A stretch of 64,000 nucleotides of DNA from Rosa chinensis (taxonomy: Eukaryota > Streptophyta > Magnoliopsida > Rosales > Rosaceae), in assembly GCF_002994745.2 (NCBI RefSeq), contig NC_037090.1, forward strand, positions 25,781,501-25,845,500, given 5' to 3'. The notes below the pieces were generated by a model. The model saw only the letters and a program-made list of their open reading frames with translations, was not told the origin of the DNA and ran no database searches. The position numbers were made by a program, and so were the translations under genes. Below, piece after piece: positions 11,287 through 22,141 of this stretch; positions within the stretch are counted from its first letter, which is position 1, and each line of letters starts with the position of its first letter.

Positions 11287-12176
11287 GGAACTAACAAGCA
11301 TAGCTCCCTTAAAAAAAAAAGGGAATTACTGAAAATAAACTAAAACTAGCTAAATTCACAGCAGCCCACTAGGCCCAAAAGAAAGCAGTCCTAGGCCCAA
11401 ACAACTTTTTAGCCCAAACCCAGCCCTCACATCCCTGTTCAAACATGCCCCACGCACACCACAGACGATCCACCACTGCCGCTCGCTGCAAGTGTGCCAC
11501 CGTTGCCCCACTTCCAACTACACCATGGCCACTGCGTCGCCATCACCTAGAGAGAAACCAGCGAGACCTAAAGCAGCCAAATCTGAATCCAAAAACATAC
11601 CAAGATCTCCTGCATCCCAATACGCTACATTGACCTCCATAGATGACGCCCACGCTACCACAACCATCCTGCGCAGCCTTCATCGTTCTTGAAAGACGGT
11701 GTCGACAACCACCGATCATCCAAATCACAGAGATGCGCTGAAAACTAAATCAAACACCGATCACTATCAAAACTGAGTAAAGCAATCTAGAAAACCATGG
11801 AGCATATGTCAACATCACTCGTTCGGCAACCTCACAAACATTGGCAAGGCAACCCCCGTGCCAACGCCGGAGCACCGCCGGACGAAAGGGATCTTGTCAA
11901 TGTTTGGCCTAGTCGTTTGCATGCGGCGCTAGACTAAGTTTTGTAGGATGAAGTATTATATGCGGAAATGCATTGAGAAAGAGAAGAGAAGAGAAGAGAA
12001 GAGAATGTTTGATTATCAATTGACAATTACGTTTTTTTTTTTTTCCTTTTTAAAAAAAATAATAATTTTAAAAACCTTCTAACTTAGGCTCACTGAATTA
12101 CTATTAATTAAATGATACATGTCAACACTTAAAACCTGTTAACTAGTTCAATATGTTTCCACTAAATTAATTTATT

Positions 12177-12180
<4 letters not shown>
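11287..12180. other. Non-coding interval, possibly rest of the LTR
   Basis: A locally C-rich stretch (11400-11880) with short chance frames, then AG-rich repeats (GAGAA)n at about 11980-12005 and poly(T). No gene recognised. Confidence 0.4.

Positions 12181-12214
<34 letters not shown>
12181..12214. repeat. (TA)n microsatellite
   Basis: Seventeen uninterrupted TA dinucleotides. Confidence 0.95.
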
Positions 12215-12215
<1 letters not shown>

Positions 12216-13662
12216 CATATATCAAGGTACCCTAGACGACTCTTATATTCATGACGTAGTTAATCTTTCATGTATTTAGTCAAACATTCTATTATGTACC
12301 TGTGTATATGTCATAATTTGAGTTTTCCTATTGTTATATCAGGTAAAAATAGCATGTCATACTTGGATAAAATTTGACGGTAGAAAAACGTGGAGCATGT
12401 GTCTTGTCGGATGACAAAGAATGGTGTGCTGGTATCATACTGCATGCCCGGCCAGAAATTAATCAAGTTCTTTAGCTCATAAGGTCGTTGATGGTCTACC
12501 CGACTCGTTCCCAGACTGAAACTCAATGTTCACGTAGAATATGCATGTACTCCGAAGCAGAATCTGGAGTCAGAGCGGTGATGAAGTGAGTGGAGATGCT
12601 CCTGCCTGGAACTCTCTCTTACATGGGGCTGGTGGTGCACCCTCTTTTTGTTCTCACTCTCCCGCATGCAGCAGAAGCACTTACTGTGCTACATGCCTCA
12701 AGTGATTTAGAAGTGCAAAATACTTCTGCGAACGTTATGCATCCTTTGTATGGCAACGCTCTGACGTACCAGACCTAAATGTAGAAGGAGCTATTAGTTA
12801 TGAGATTAAATTGATGCTACCAAATTTTGATGCCTTGCTCGTGCTGCAATGCCTTTGAAGCCACCTTTCTTCTTGAAAGAATGTGGCGCTCTTGGCAAGA
12901 AAATATATATACACATATATATATATATATATATTTAGTATTGCTGAATGATGAAAAGGAGATGTATAGCAAATAACCGTGTATAGTAAATCTGTCCAAA
13001 AACAAGATATGCGGTATAAAGATTTATTCATTCATATTAAATTGGTAGAAGCAACATGGATCTCTTAAATATAATGCAAGCATCGATGAGCTACATATAT
13101 AACTTCTCTTTTTATGGGTAAATTATTTTAGAAATAAACTGACACAGGTTTGTAAAACAGAAGTATTTTATATTGTTGGGGGGTATTATCAAAATTACAA
13201 CTAGCTAGGAGAGACTTAACTATACTTTGGACATGTTCAGATATCACATTTCACTTTCAAGATCTTCTACTCAATAATTTGTGAGGATCTCGGTTACACA
13301 TTCACACTCACCAACTCCTATTCTTATCCTGATCTATTTAATTTGTTGAAGTTTCCTGAATTCTTCACTGATTTTATTATGATATTGTGGGTAATTTTAC
13401 ATATAAATGCAAAATCCAAACAATCAAGATACTGTATCACTTATAAATTCAAGTACAGAAGGACATTTATATAGATCCACCAGATCGACCCTTTTTTTAA
13501 GCTCTTGCAACTTAAAACTTGGCACGAAAATCACGACCTAAACACATTTCATCCTCAATCACTTTCTTGGACCACAATCAAAATAATATTAGAAGACAAA
13601 TAAACATGTGCAGCAGGCACGCAGAAATCAGAGACTTCCATATGTTTTTATATCGAATCTCC

Positions 13663-13664
<2 letters not shown>
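12215..13664. other. Non-coding interval
   Basis: No gene supported. An open stretch at 12590-12900 has fair codon-like composition in pieces but is broken by stops and I cannot match it to a family. A short (TA)n lies at about 12911-12934. Confidence 0.4.

Positions 13665-13707
<43 letters not shown>
13665..13707. repeat. (TA)n microsatellite
   Basis: About 21 TA dinucleotides. Confidence 0.95.
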
Positions 13708-13710
<3 letters not shown>

Positions 13711-16576
13711 CGAGAGCACAAAAAACAACAGCCAACTCATCTTTCATCTAATCATCAGATGCAAACTTTTCAATGCTCATCACTTAATCCTAATCTTAGT
13801 CTTTTGTCCACAATCAAATAACATAACCAGTTCATTAAGTTACATTAACCCTAGATCCCTAACCCTTTCTGGTAACAGAACCCTAATTCTTTTTTCTTTC
13901 TTTTTTTGATGTGTTTAACAGTACCCTATTCTGTCAAAGTAAGTTCGAGTGTGTAAGTAGTAACTAATCCTATCCTATATAGATAAAAAGAGAATAATAT
14001 CCACATGGAAGTTCCAGGAGTTAATTCACTTTTATGTAAAGTAAGTCCATATATAAGAACGCAGGAGACCAAAAGAACCAAAATGGCCCTGCTAAAGTTG
14101 ATTTCCCCTTCCCCCTCACCACAAATGTGAAAGCAAGCAAAGAGGTTTTGGAATAAAGAAACACACAGGAGAATATGTACATAAAGGAAGCATCAATATT
14201 GATTCCTTTAGCAAGCTATCTTTTAGAGTGAGTCTTAAATTAATAATAAGCAATCTCTCAACAAAACAAAACTAAGCAATCCGAGCTTGACTACTGTCTT
14301 TGGCCATGTCTATGTCTACGTCTACTTCTACGTCTACTATGTACTGATTAGTAATGCATCGCCACTAGTGTATAATATACTAGTTAGTTTCTGAACTAGT
14401 TGAATTAGTCCCTTAATTATGATCATATATTAATCAGTTTCATATATAACAAGATTCACCACGAGCTTCAAGCCCTGTTGAGTATCTTAATTGGTATCTT
14501 GTTGCAACCTAATAATAGTTACGTAGCTAGCTAGATTCCAATTAGTTTCCAGCTAATTAAGCAGTTCTTCAAGGCAGGCAGCCAAGCTAAATGTTACACT
14601 CAGTCAATCCATGTGCCGTGAACACAAAACCAGCTGCCATATTACCCAGATTCAGTTTGCTCAGCAGATTTTAAAAATGAAAACACACGTAGGAGATATT
14701 TTTAATTAACGCAAATTTCTTTGTCTCTTTCATGTTCTAACTTCTAATAATGGATTCTGAGACTGAGAGGGAACAAAATTAGCGACTCTTATCTTATCTA
14801 ATTGTCCGGTCAACTTAATTACCTATACGGCTATACCTGTGTAACATCTTCTCTCAAAAGCACAAGTTAGTAATAAATCACCCTTTACTGTGCGAGACCT
14901 TGAGCAAAGGAGATAACTCTGGCCAGCCTGAGAAGCTAGATAAATGTAATCCAATAAAATGATGCGATTGAAATGAATAACCGATTCTAATATCAAGTTA
15001 TATAAAGCACCAACCACCGGTTAAGTCTTTTCGATATTAGGATCCCCGTTCTTTAATTTAAGATGCATGGTCTAATAGCAATGACGTAGAGCCAGGAACT
15101 TGATTAGAATGGGGAAACGTTGTTTAATAGTTCCAACATATTCCTCGAGGCTTAACTTGCTAGCTATCTAGCTATTTTAATTGCAAGCAAAGTAAGCTTC
15201 CAAATGTCTCATTTCTTATGAGTAAGAATCTCGTCGCTTTTACCAATGATGAATACATTTATGTCAGTTAAGAAGTGAACTCGAAGCCAAAAATCAACTT
15301 CTTTTGAATGTTCGAAGGCGCGGTTTCAGGCTTCACATGGTTGTGTAGTGTGCATGGATGGTTCATATCGATCCAAAGTTCCAAACTAATATGATACTAG
15401 ACTATATATATTAAATTATCAATTTGCAGCTTCATTACTATATAAGATTAATTGATTTACATGTTTATCGGTGAATTAATTGAGATATAGATAATTATTG
15501 ATTAGTTAATTATGAAGTCATCGACTCTTGTCGTCATGTGCATATGGTCGATGGCTGCATGAGATCGATCAATCAATCGATTGCCTATAATGATGAAATA
15601 TTGGAGTAGCTAGCAAGCAACTTTGTGCAATTCAACTTTTTTACAACACTAGTTCACTCAAGGAATAAGAATTCATTCGTACACTCATGATGATATCAAA
15701 GCTAAGAACCAGAAAGTATAATAACCAAGTTACCAATGATGATCATATATACCTAAAAAGTATAGTAATTGATTGAGTTATACCCACATATCGGATCACT
15801 TCCATGTAAAAGTTAAATGTATTAGCAATTGAAACTACATTAATTGTTTGTCTCCCAAGATTAACGATGACTTAGAAATTCTTTTTTGGGATAGAAGAAG
15901 AAGCTCGTATATAGGCCAGTTTGCCTTGTTTTGCCGAATTAAACTTGTCATAACCTCTTCGAGGCACTTTGTCATGTCTACATACATGTGGTTTACCAAG
16001 TCTTAATTTGTCCGAAGTTCCAAAATTTCTTCCCTGATCCGCTTTGCACCTCTCCCTCTGCAAAACTTCTTGTTCTAGCAAATATTTTTGCATCCACACC
16101 TTTAAAAAAAAATGAGTTGGGTGATTACTTCACTCCTTGTACTTAGATCCTCATATATATGCTTGTTAATCAGCATCAACAAAATTCTTATTCAAATGAT
16201 TTTGTAGTGTGTTTTAATTTTTAGTTAATTGTTAATTAATGTGGCTGTTGTTGTCCGTTCTAGTTTTTTCTTCTTGGGATCAATTGTTACTTTTGCTATG
16301 TTGTTGATTAATGTAGCATCTTAATCTGTTATCTATTTTTGATAAAATGTTGAAAACTAATCTAAAGAGAATTGTGAATGAGTTAGCTGGGAAGGGAAAA
16401 TCTGATTTGTCATTCACTTTTCCTTGAAGGAGTTAATAATCAATATTTTGAATGATCGCGATAGTTTACTCTGAATTAGATCATAAGATTATGATTACTC
16501 GATTTCTTGATTTATAAAAGCCTTTTGAATTCTCTTAAATGCGTATCATATGACAGTATGACATCCTCTTTTTGAG
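13708..16576. other. Non-coding AT-rich interval
   Basis: Ordinary intergenic sequence. No coding region, RNA gene or bounded repeat that I can support. Confidence 0.45.
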
Positions 16577-16914
16577 AGAAGGACTTTCTCATTTTGGGTT
16601 GTAAACTAATGATGATCAGAAGTACTTATCTTTTTAGCTACTCGTTGAAGGATTATTTTGACAAAAATTACTCAAATTGTGAAATATGTATAATAATTTC
16701 ATGTCGAATACGAGTAACTTCTTGCATCTTCATGAAAAAAAGACTTCCTCATTTTGGCTTGTAAACTATAATGATGATCAGAAGTACTTATCTGCTTTTT
16801 AGCTACTCGTTGAAGGATTATTTTGACAAAAATTACTGAAATTGTGAAATATGTATAATATATTGATTATTTTCATGTCGAATGCGAGTAAGTTTCCTGC
16901 ATCTTCCTGAAAAC
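16577..16914. repeat. Tandem duplication, two copies of about 165 bp
   Basis: Copy 1 (about 16577-16739) and copy 2 (about 16740-16914) share long identical blocks such as TTTAGCTACTCGTTGAAGG and GGATTATTTTGACAAAAATT, with small insertions (for example ATATTGATT) in copy 2. No coding sequence. Confidence 0.85.
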
Positions 16915-18420
16915 AGATGCTCTCAATAATTCATGCAATATTGGCATAATTAGACATTGCTCTTTACCTAATTAATTAAAAATCAATCATAGTGGAGGAA
17001 AACCGTAGACTAGATGGCCTACTTAGGTAACTAGTTTCCTTGAACTAAGAGATGGATCGGATGTGAATAATGTATAAACCAAAAATAGCTAGTAGGGCAA
17101 ATTGCTATTTTCAATTCCTAAAAGATATATTGTCCTATCCTTGGAATGTATATATAATACCTTTAGAATCACTTCTCTTCCATCTATGTTTCTCAATATC
17201 TTGCTTGCTGATCATATGCAAGTTTATTATATACACAAAGACTAACACTGACTTCAAAGATGAATGAAACAAACATGAAGCTGGGATCCAACAACCGCGC
17301 GCTTATGTCTGCTGACAGGTATTTAGGGGAGGGAGGGAGGGGAGGGGGAGCGAGAGAGAGAGAGTTACTGACTACTGACACAGACTGTATACAAGCTTCT
17401 TGACCCAGTCACTCTTTTTTTCTTATGCAATCATTTTTAGAAACTGATCACCAAATTCACCAAATTAATCATGAGGTTTTAAAATAGGTTTTAATTTTTG
17501 TTTATTGGGAATAAAACAAACAATCAGATGTCTGGAAAATGGACAGTCAAATCATTTTAAGTAGGTAAGATTAATATAGATTTTATGTTTGGTTTCTTCC
17601 TAGGCCTTTGACAAAAAGACTGGCATATATACCTAATCACCATTAATTTCTTCCTAGATCTGTGATAACTTGTCCCCAAATTTTAAAACAAGATAAGGAT
17701 TCAGTAAAAAAGATATTAATTCAAAAGACGTATAGGAAACTTGGAAGTGTGTGAATAGCTTTTTCTTTCTGCAGAAGAACTTTTCACAGAAAAATCTGCA
17801 AATTAGATAATGCTTCTGCCCTTTATTAAAATTGATCATTAACCTTTTCAAAAAAAAAAAAAAATTGATCATTAACCTTAATTAACTACTATTACCTACA
17901 TAGCTTGCAATCTAGCTTAGTATATTGGAACCTTCTATGGTAATTCAGGTATGACACACTCCGGATTTTTAATCATTAGATCTAAGTTTTTTTTTTTACT
18001 GAATACAATGGTTAAAATGTATGGAATATGTCATATTCATATTATTTTCATAGAATTTTCCTTCATCATTCTTTTGTGATCAGTAAGTAGATCATGCAAC
18101 TTGTGTAAAACCAGAAATACACAATTTTAAAAGCACAATTCTACCTATTCAAAATTGCAAAGAACTAACAACGTCCATCACCATTTGAAGATAGAAGAAT
18201 TACACAAAAACCCAGAAAGTACCCTCCATCATCATGTACAATATTTCTCCAAACCCCACCATTTTCAAAAAGACACAAGCTAATCGAGTAACTACATAAT
18301 TAAAGGAAAAAAAAAATTACTCAATCCAGCCAATCACTACGCTTTCCTCACTCGAGACATGTTTTCATAGAAGAATGAGAAAGGTAAAGAGAAAAATTTG
18401 ATCCAACACAGACACTAAAC
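16915..18420. other. Intergenic interval downstream of the DUF761 gene
   Basis: No gene supported. The short stretch 17326-17349 is a run of G-tracts (GGGGAGGGAGGGAGGGGAGG and continuing) followed by (GA)n. The part next to 18432 would hold the 3' UTR of the minus-strand DUF761 gene. Confidence 0.5.
17326..17349 (+). other. G-quadruplex-capable G-tract cluster
   Basis: Five runs of three to five G separated by single A residues within 24 bp on the plus strand, fitting the G3+N1-7 pattern, followed at 17352-17364 by (GA)n. Confidence 0.7.
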
Positions 18421-18431
18421 AACTACCGATC

Positions 18432-19079
18432 TCATGCGCTTCTGGCAAGCATTTCCTGGAATCTCCTGTAGGACTCCTGCTTCTCTAACATGAACTTCTC
18501 ATGACAGCTCGCAATGAACAAATCGGCCAGCTTATCAATCTCATTCTCATCTGTCTCATCAGCCTCAGCCATGGATTTTTCATGCACCTTGTTTTCCTCC
18601 AGCCATTGGAGGTACCCCGAAAGCTGCGACTCGCCGCTGTCCTGATCATGACCGCCGCATTGCTCCTCGGTTGAAATTACGGAATTCCAATTCGAATCGT
18701 AGTACAAATGGCTTGTTGATGTGAGACCCTCGTAGACGCGGGCTGGCACGGGAAGAACGTGCGTGGAGGAGCACCAGTTGTAGTGCAGCCGGAACGAGCC
18801 GAAGAAGATCTTGTTCTTGTTCCTGCTCTTGCTCTTCTTTGTGGGGTAAATCAGTTGCATGGGCTGGCTCTCCTTAATGATTTGAATGAAAAAGGATATG
18901 GTTTTGGACTTGGTTTTGTTGAGATACCGAATTGCGCGGCACACGTGGGAGAAGATGAGGGTGTGGATAAGGGTTTTGAGCTTTGTCATGGAGCTTGAGG
19001 AAGAAGACGATGGTGGTGGTGATAAGGTGGAGAAAACTTGGATGGGAGGGAGGGTTTTTAGATTGGAGGGTCCAACCAT
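18432..19079 (-). CDS. DUF761 domain protein
   Basis: A 215-residue intronless plant protein. The C-terminal 36 residues (about 180-215), with EIDKLADLFIASCHEKF then LEKQESYRRFQEMLARS, match the DUF761 domain (Pfam 'cotton fibre expressed protein'), whose molecular role is unknown; some members affect growth or stress responses. Residues 31-75 are basic and hydrophobic (KLKTLIHTLIFSHVCRAIRY), as in other family members, then comes a basic stretch KKSKSRNKNK. The first 30 residues include a Ser/Pro-rich tract. I chose the ATG at 19079 because a TATA box lies about 60 bp upstream on the same strand, leaving a short leader; an ATG at residue 31 is the alternative. It stands alone, with no neighbouring genes for about 18 kb on either side. 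It appears intact. Confidence 0.88.
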   Translation of the reverse strand: MVGPSNLKTLPPIQVFSTLSPPPSSSSSSSMTKLKTLIHTLIFSHVCRAIRYLNKTKSKTISFFIQIIKESQPMQLIYPTKKSKSRNKNKIFFGSFRLHYNWCSSTHVLPVPARVYEGLTSTSHLYYDSNWNSVISTEEQCGGHDQDSGESQLSGYLQWLEENKVHEKSMAEADETDENEIDKLADLFIASCHEKFMLEKQESYRRFQEMLARSA

Positions 19080-19136
19080 TTTTTGTCTGTGTTGCGAAGT
19101 GTGTGACTGCCTGAGTGGCCCTCCTATTGAAATTTG

Positions 19137-19147
19137 GATTTATAAAG
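19137..19147 (-). promoter_or_regulatory. TATA box of the DUF761 gene
   Basis: CTTTATAAATC on the minus strand, about 58-68 bp upstream of the ATG at 19079. A start site about 30 bp downstream would leave a leader of roughly 30 nt. Confidence 0.65.
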
Positions 19148-19800
19148 GGATTTGATTACAAGCTTGCCCCTCGACTTTTGGATTATTTAAAGAAGTGCCA
19201 TCCAACTTTTGTGACCCAAGGGAAAATATGGCACTTTCGCCCTTTATGGGAATTTGAAAGCTGTGAAAGACTGAAAGGTTCTAATGTGAGACGACTCAGA
19301 CGAGACCGGCGGTTAGCTTATTTGAAGTAGTGGCAGTTACTGTAATTTCAAGTAAAATTGGGGCTGGTTTTTGGGGAAGAGAAAGGGCGTGGTGTGACGT
19401 CTATTGCTGGCGCCAAGAACGCCCAAGATCCCAAGAGCAAGGGTAAGGGTAATTTAAATTAAAAGCAGCTCTCTCGTCCAAAAAAAGAAAGGATAATTAA
19501 GTAGCTCGAGAACGACTATTAAGGCTTAAACTTCCCCGAAATTACAAGCTTAAGAATATTATAATGTACGCACTAGCCAAGACTGTCATTTTTCCGGCCT
19601 ATGGTTTGGCTGTGATACAAAGAGATCTCATCAAATGACAAAGTCCAACAGCAGGACTTCCCTACCCGAAAAAAAAACAGCAGGACTTCTATTTGTTTTA
19701 AAAGATTAACAAAATATCTTCACCATATGTGGACTTTATTTCAATAGAAAATGTGAAAAAAAAAAGTTCTAAATTTCAATACGCACATCTTTACGGCGTA
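19148..19800. other. Upstream region of the DUF761 gene
   Basis: No coding sequence recognised. May contain further promoter elements, none of which I can name with confidence. Confidence 0.4.
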
Positions 19801-19882
19801 TGGATGAGAAAATTATAAAATCCGTAGGAATTTATAAATGATGGAATCTTTAACTCCATCAATCTAAAATTTCATTAATTGC
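19801..19882. mobile_element. Truncated copy of the Harbinger-like MITE
   Basis: Starts TGGATGAGAAAATTATAAAA and runs parallel to positions 10883-10965 of the full-length MITE with a few substitutions, then diverges. The outer bases of the terminus and the whole right half are missing. Confidence 0.75.
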
Positions 19883-20605
19883 CTCTTTTTCTTCTCCAAC
19901 TCACATGCATGTGTGATAGGGATAAAAAGATTTAGGGATTCAACTGAAACCGAATTTGCACTAGGTGAAGAGGCTCAAATTCTTATGAGCTCTTACTTAA
20001 GATCTAACCTTCCAAATGTGGGGGAACACTCCACATTCTCGTGATTTAAAAATGTCTAATATTAATCTTGTAGATTATATTTTGATGTGCTTGACTTCAA
20101 TTTTTATTGTAACGTATTACGAAAATGAGTAAATTTAGTGTGCTGCAATTGAACTACATGAGTAACATGTATTGATCTGAACCACAATTATCGTTCGTAA
20201 TATAGCATATCATTTTGCAGTAAGTCAAGATAGTGATTGAGTTGCGAAAACTTTGGGATAGCTACCCACCTTCTAAATTGAGTTCTTTCGAGTTAAAGAA
20301 TCACTTTCTAGTTGTTGTGGAATGTGGAACAATTTAGGAGATTCTATAGAAAAGTGTGGAGTTCTGATTTTAATGACAACATGCTATAGGGTGATCATTC
20401 CTTAATCCCTTATGGGGTCAAATCACAACGTTTAAAGTCTCAGGACTCTCATTTATATCAATAATTTTATAAGTATCATACTAAATTCTATCAATCGAAT
20501 TACTTTTTTTAAGAAATACGAGACATCGAGGACATATTCTATCCATCTAAAGAAAATTGCATTACTACTAGTGGGAATTATTGAACTTTTGTGCAAATTT
20601 GCAGC
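19883..20605. other. Non-coding interval
   Basis: No gene or bounded repeat seen. Confidence 0.4.
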
Positions 20606-20607
20606 AA

Positions 20608-20613
20608 CAAAAA

Positions 20614-20660
<47 letters not shown>
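20608..20660. repeat. Poly(A) then (TA)n tract
   Basis: About 22 A followed by about 15 TA dinucleotides, directly next to the first foldback element. Confidence 0.9.
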
Positions 20661-20664
<4 letters not shown>

Positions 20665-21199
20665 CCCTTCCACTAAGGGTTTTTTTTTTTTTTTGTCTTT
20701 TCTAGGGATAGACATTAGACAAACTTTTCTATTACATTTCAGCATCTCAACCGTTCAGTTTTTAGTCCATAATGTGTAGATCATTTCTTCAAATTTTCAG
20801 CCAAATCGGTGATCATTAAGATATCAAACTAGATTAAATCAATAGACAAACCAAATCTGTCAAATTTGAACCGTTCATACTTACAATTTTAAATGACAGT
20901 TTTGAATGCTTTAACGATAATCAATTTGACTAAAAATTTGTAGAAGCGATCTACATATTATAACCTAAAAACTAAACGGTTGAGATGCTAAAATATGATC
21001 GAATGTGCAGATGAGACTTAAAACTCAACCGTTCAATTTGAATACCTTAATGATCACCGATTTGGCTGAAAATTTGCAGAATTGATCTACACATTATGAC
21101 CTAAAAACTGAACGGTTGAGATGACGAAATGTAATCGAAAAGTTAGTCTAATGCCCTATCCCTAGAAAAGACCAAAAAAATGGATCCCTTAGTGGAAGG

Positions 21200-21203
<4 letters not shown>
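20661..21203. mobile_element. Foldback element A
   Basis: A 543-bp non-coding unit whose ends, AGGGCCCTTCCACTAAGG and CCTTAGTGGAAGGGTCCT, are inverted repeats. Complementarity continues inward: TTTTCTAGGGATAG with CTATCCCTAGAAAAG, and CTCAACCGTTCAGTTTTTAG with CTAAAAACTGAACGGTTGAG. It is thus a long imperfect hairpin. No transposase. Superfamily uncertain; the long terminal inverted repeat suggests a Mutator- or foldback-type MITE. Confidence 0.75.
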
Positions 21204-21233
<30 letters not shown>

Positions 21234-21250
21234 CACACACACACACACAG
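21204..21250. repeat. (CT)n(AC)n microsatellite
   Basis: A compound CT then AC dinucleotide tract that separates foldback elements A and B. Confidence 0.9.
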
Positions 21251-21675
21251 AGGGCCCTTCTAGTGAGGGACCTTTTTTTTATATCTTTTCTAGGGATAGG
21301 GCATTAGACCAACTTTTCGATCATATTTTGACATCTCAACCGTTCAATTTTTAGGTCCTAATGTGTAGATCACTTCTACAAATTTTCAGCCAAATTGATT
21401 ATCGTTAAGGCATTCAAAACTGCAATTTAAAATTATAAGTATGAACGGTTCAGGTTTGAAAGATTTGGTCCGTCCATTGATTTAAGATATCAAATCCATT
21501 GATTTAATCTAGTTTGATATCTTAGTGATCACCGATTTGGCTGAAAATTTTCAGAAATGATTTACATATTATGACCTAAAAACTGAACGGTTGAGATGCG
21601 AAATGTTATTGAAAAGTTTGTTTAATGCCTATCCCTAGAAAAGACAAAAAAAAAAGGGATCCCTTAATGGAAGGG
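21251..21675. mobile_element. Foldback element B
   Basis: A 425-bp relative of element A. It opens AGGGCCCTTCTAGTGAGGGA and closes GGGATCCCTTAATGGAAGGG, with the same TTTTCTAGGGATAG and CTCAACCGTTCA motifs in inverted pairs. The hairpin loop differs in length from A. Confidence 0.75.
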
Positions 21676-22048
21676 AGCGAGGCATCGCTTTGAAATTTCA
21701 GAGCGAGGTTAGGGTTTATGGTCACTTTTCGGTCTCATATCCACATCTCAACCGTTCAGTTTTTAGGTACTAATGTATAGATCATCTCTGCAAAATTTCA
21801 ACGAAATTGATGGTCTTTAAGGTATCTAACTCGCTTAAACCAATTGACGAACTGAATCTGTCCAACCTGAACCGTACTAGCTTTAAGGCAGTTATCAATG
21901 CCTTAACGACCATCAATTTGGCTGAAATTTTGTAGAGATGATCTATGCATTAGTACCTAGAAACTGAACGGTTGAGATGTGGATATGCGACCGAAAAGTG
22001 ACCCTAAACCCTAACCTCGCTCTGAAATTTCAAAGCGATGCCTCGCTC
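21675..22048. mobile_element. Foldback element C
   Basis: A 374-bp near-perfect hairpin, directly abutting element B. The arms begin GAGCGAGGCATCGCTTTGAA and end with the reverse complement at 22029-22048; the inner arms share the CTCAACCGTTCAGTTTTTAG core with A and B. The outer arms differ completely from those of A and B, so it is a distinct subfamily with the same core. Confidence 0.8.
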
Positions 22049-22065
22049 TGGATAGGATCTGATAT

Positions 22066-22067
22066 AC

Positions 22068-22139
<72 letters not shown>
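22066..22139. repeat. (TA)n(GA)n microsatellite
   Basis: About 10 TA followed by about 26 GA dinucleotides. Confidence 0.95.

Positions 22140-22141
<2 letters not shown>

Noticed and set aside
12590..12900. Possible exon remnants (for example LNVEGAISYEIKLMLPNFDA)
   Set aside because: Broken by stops in all frames and no family recognised; too weak to call.
15872..16099. A 75-codon minus-strand frame
   Set aside because: No recognisable domain, no promoter or splice context; likely chance.
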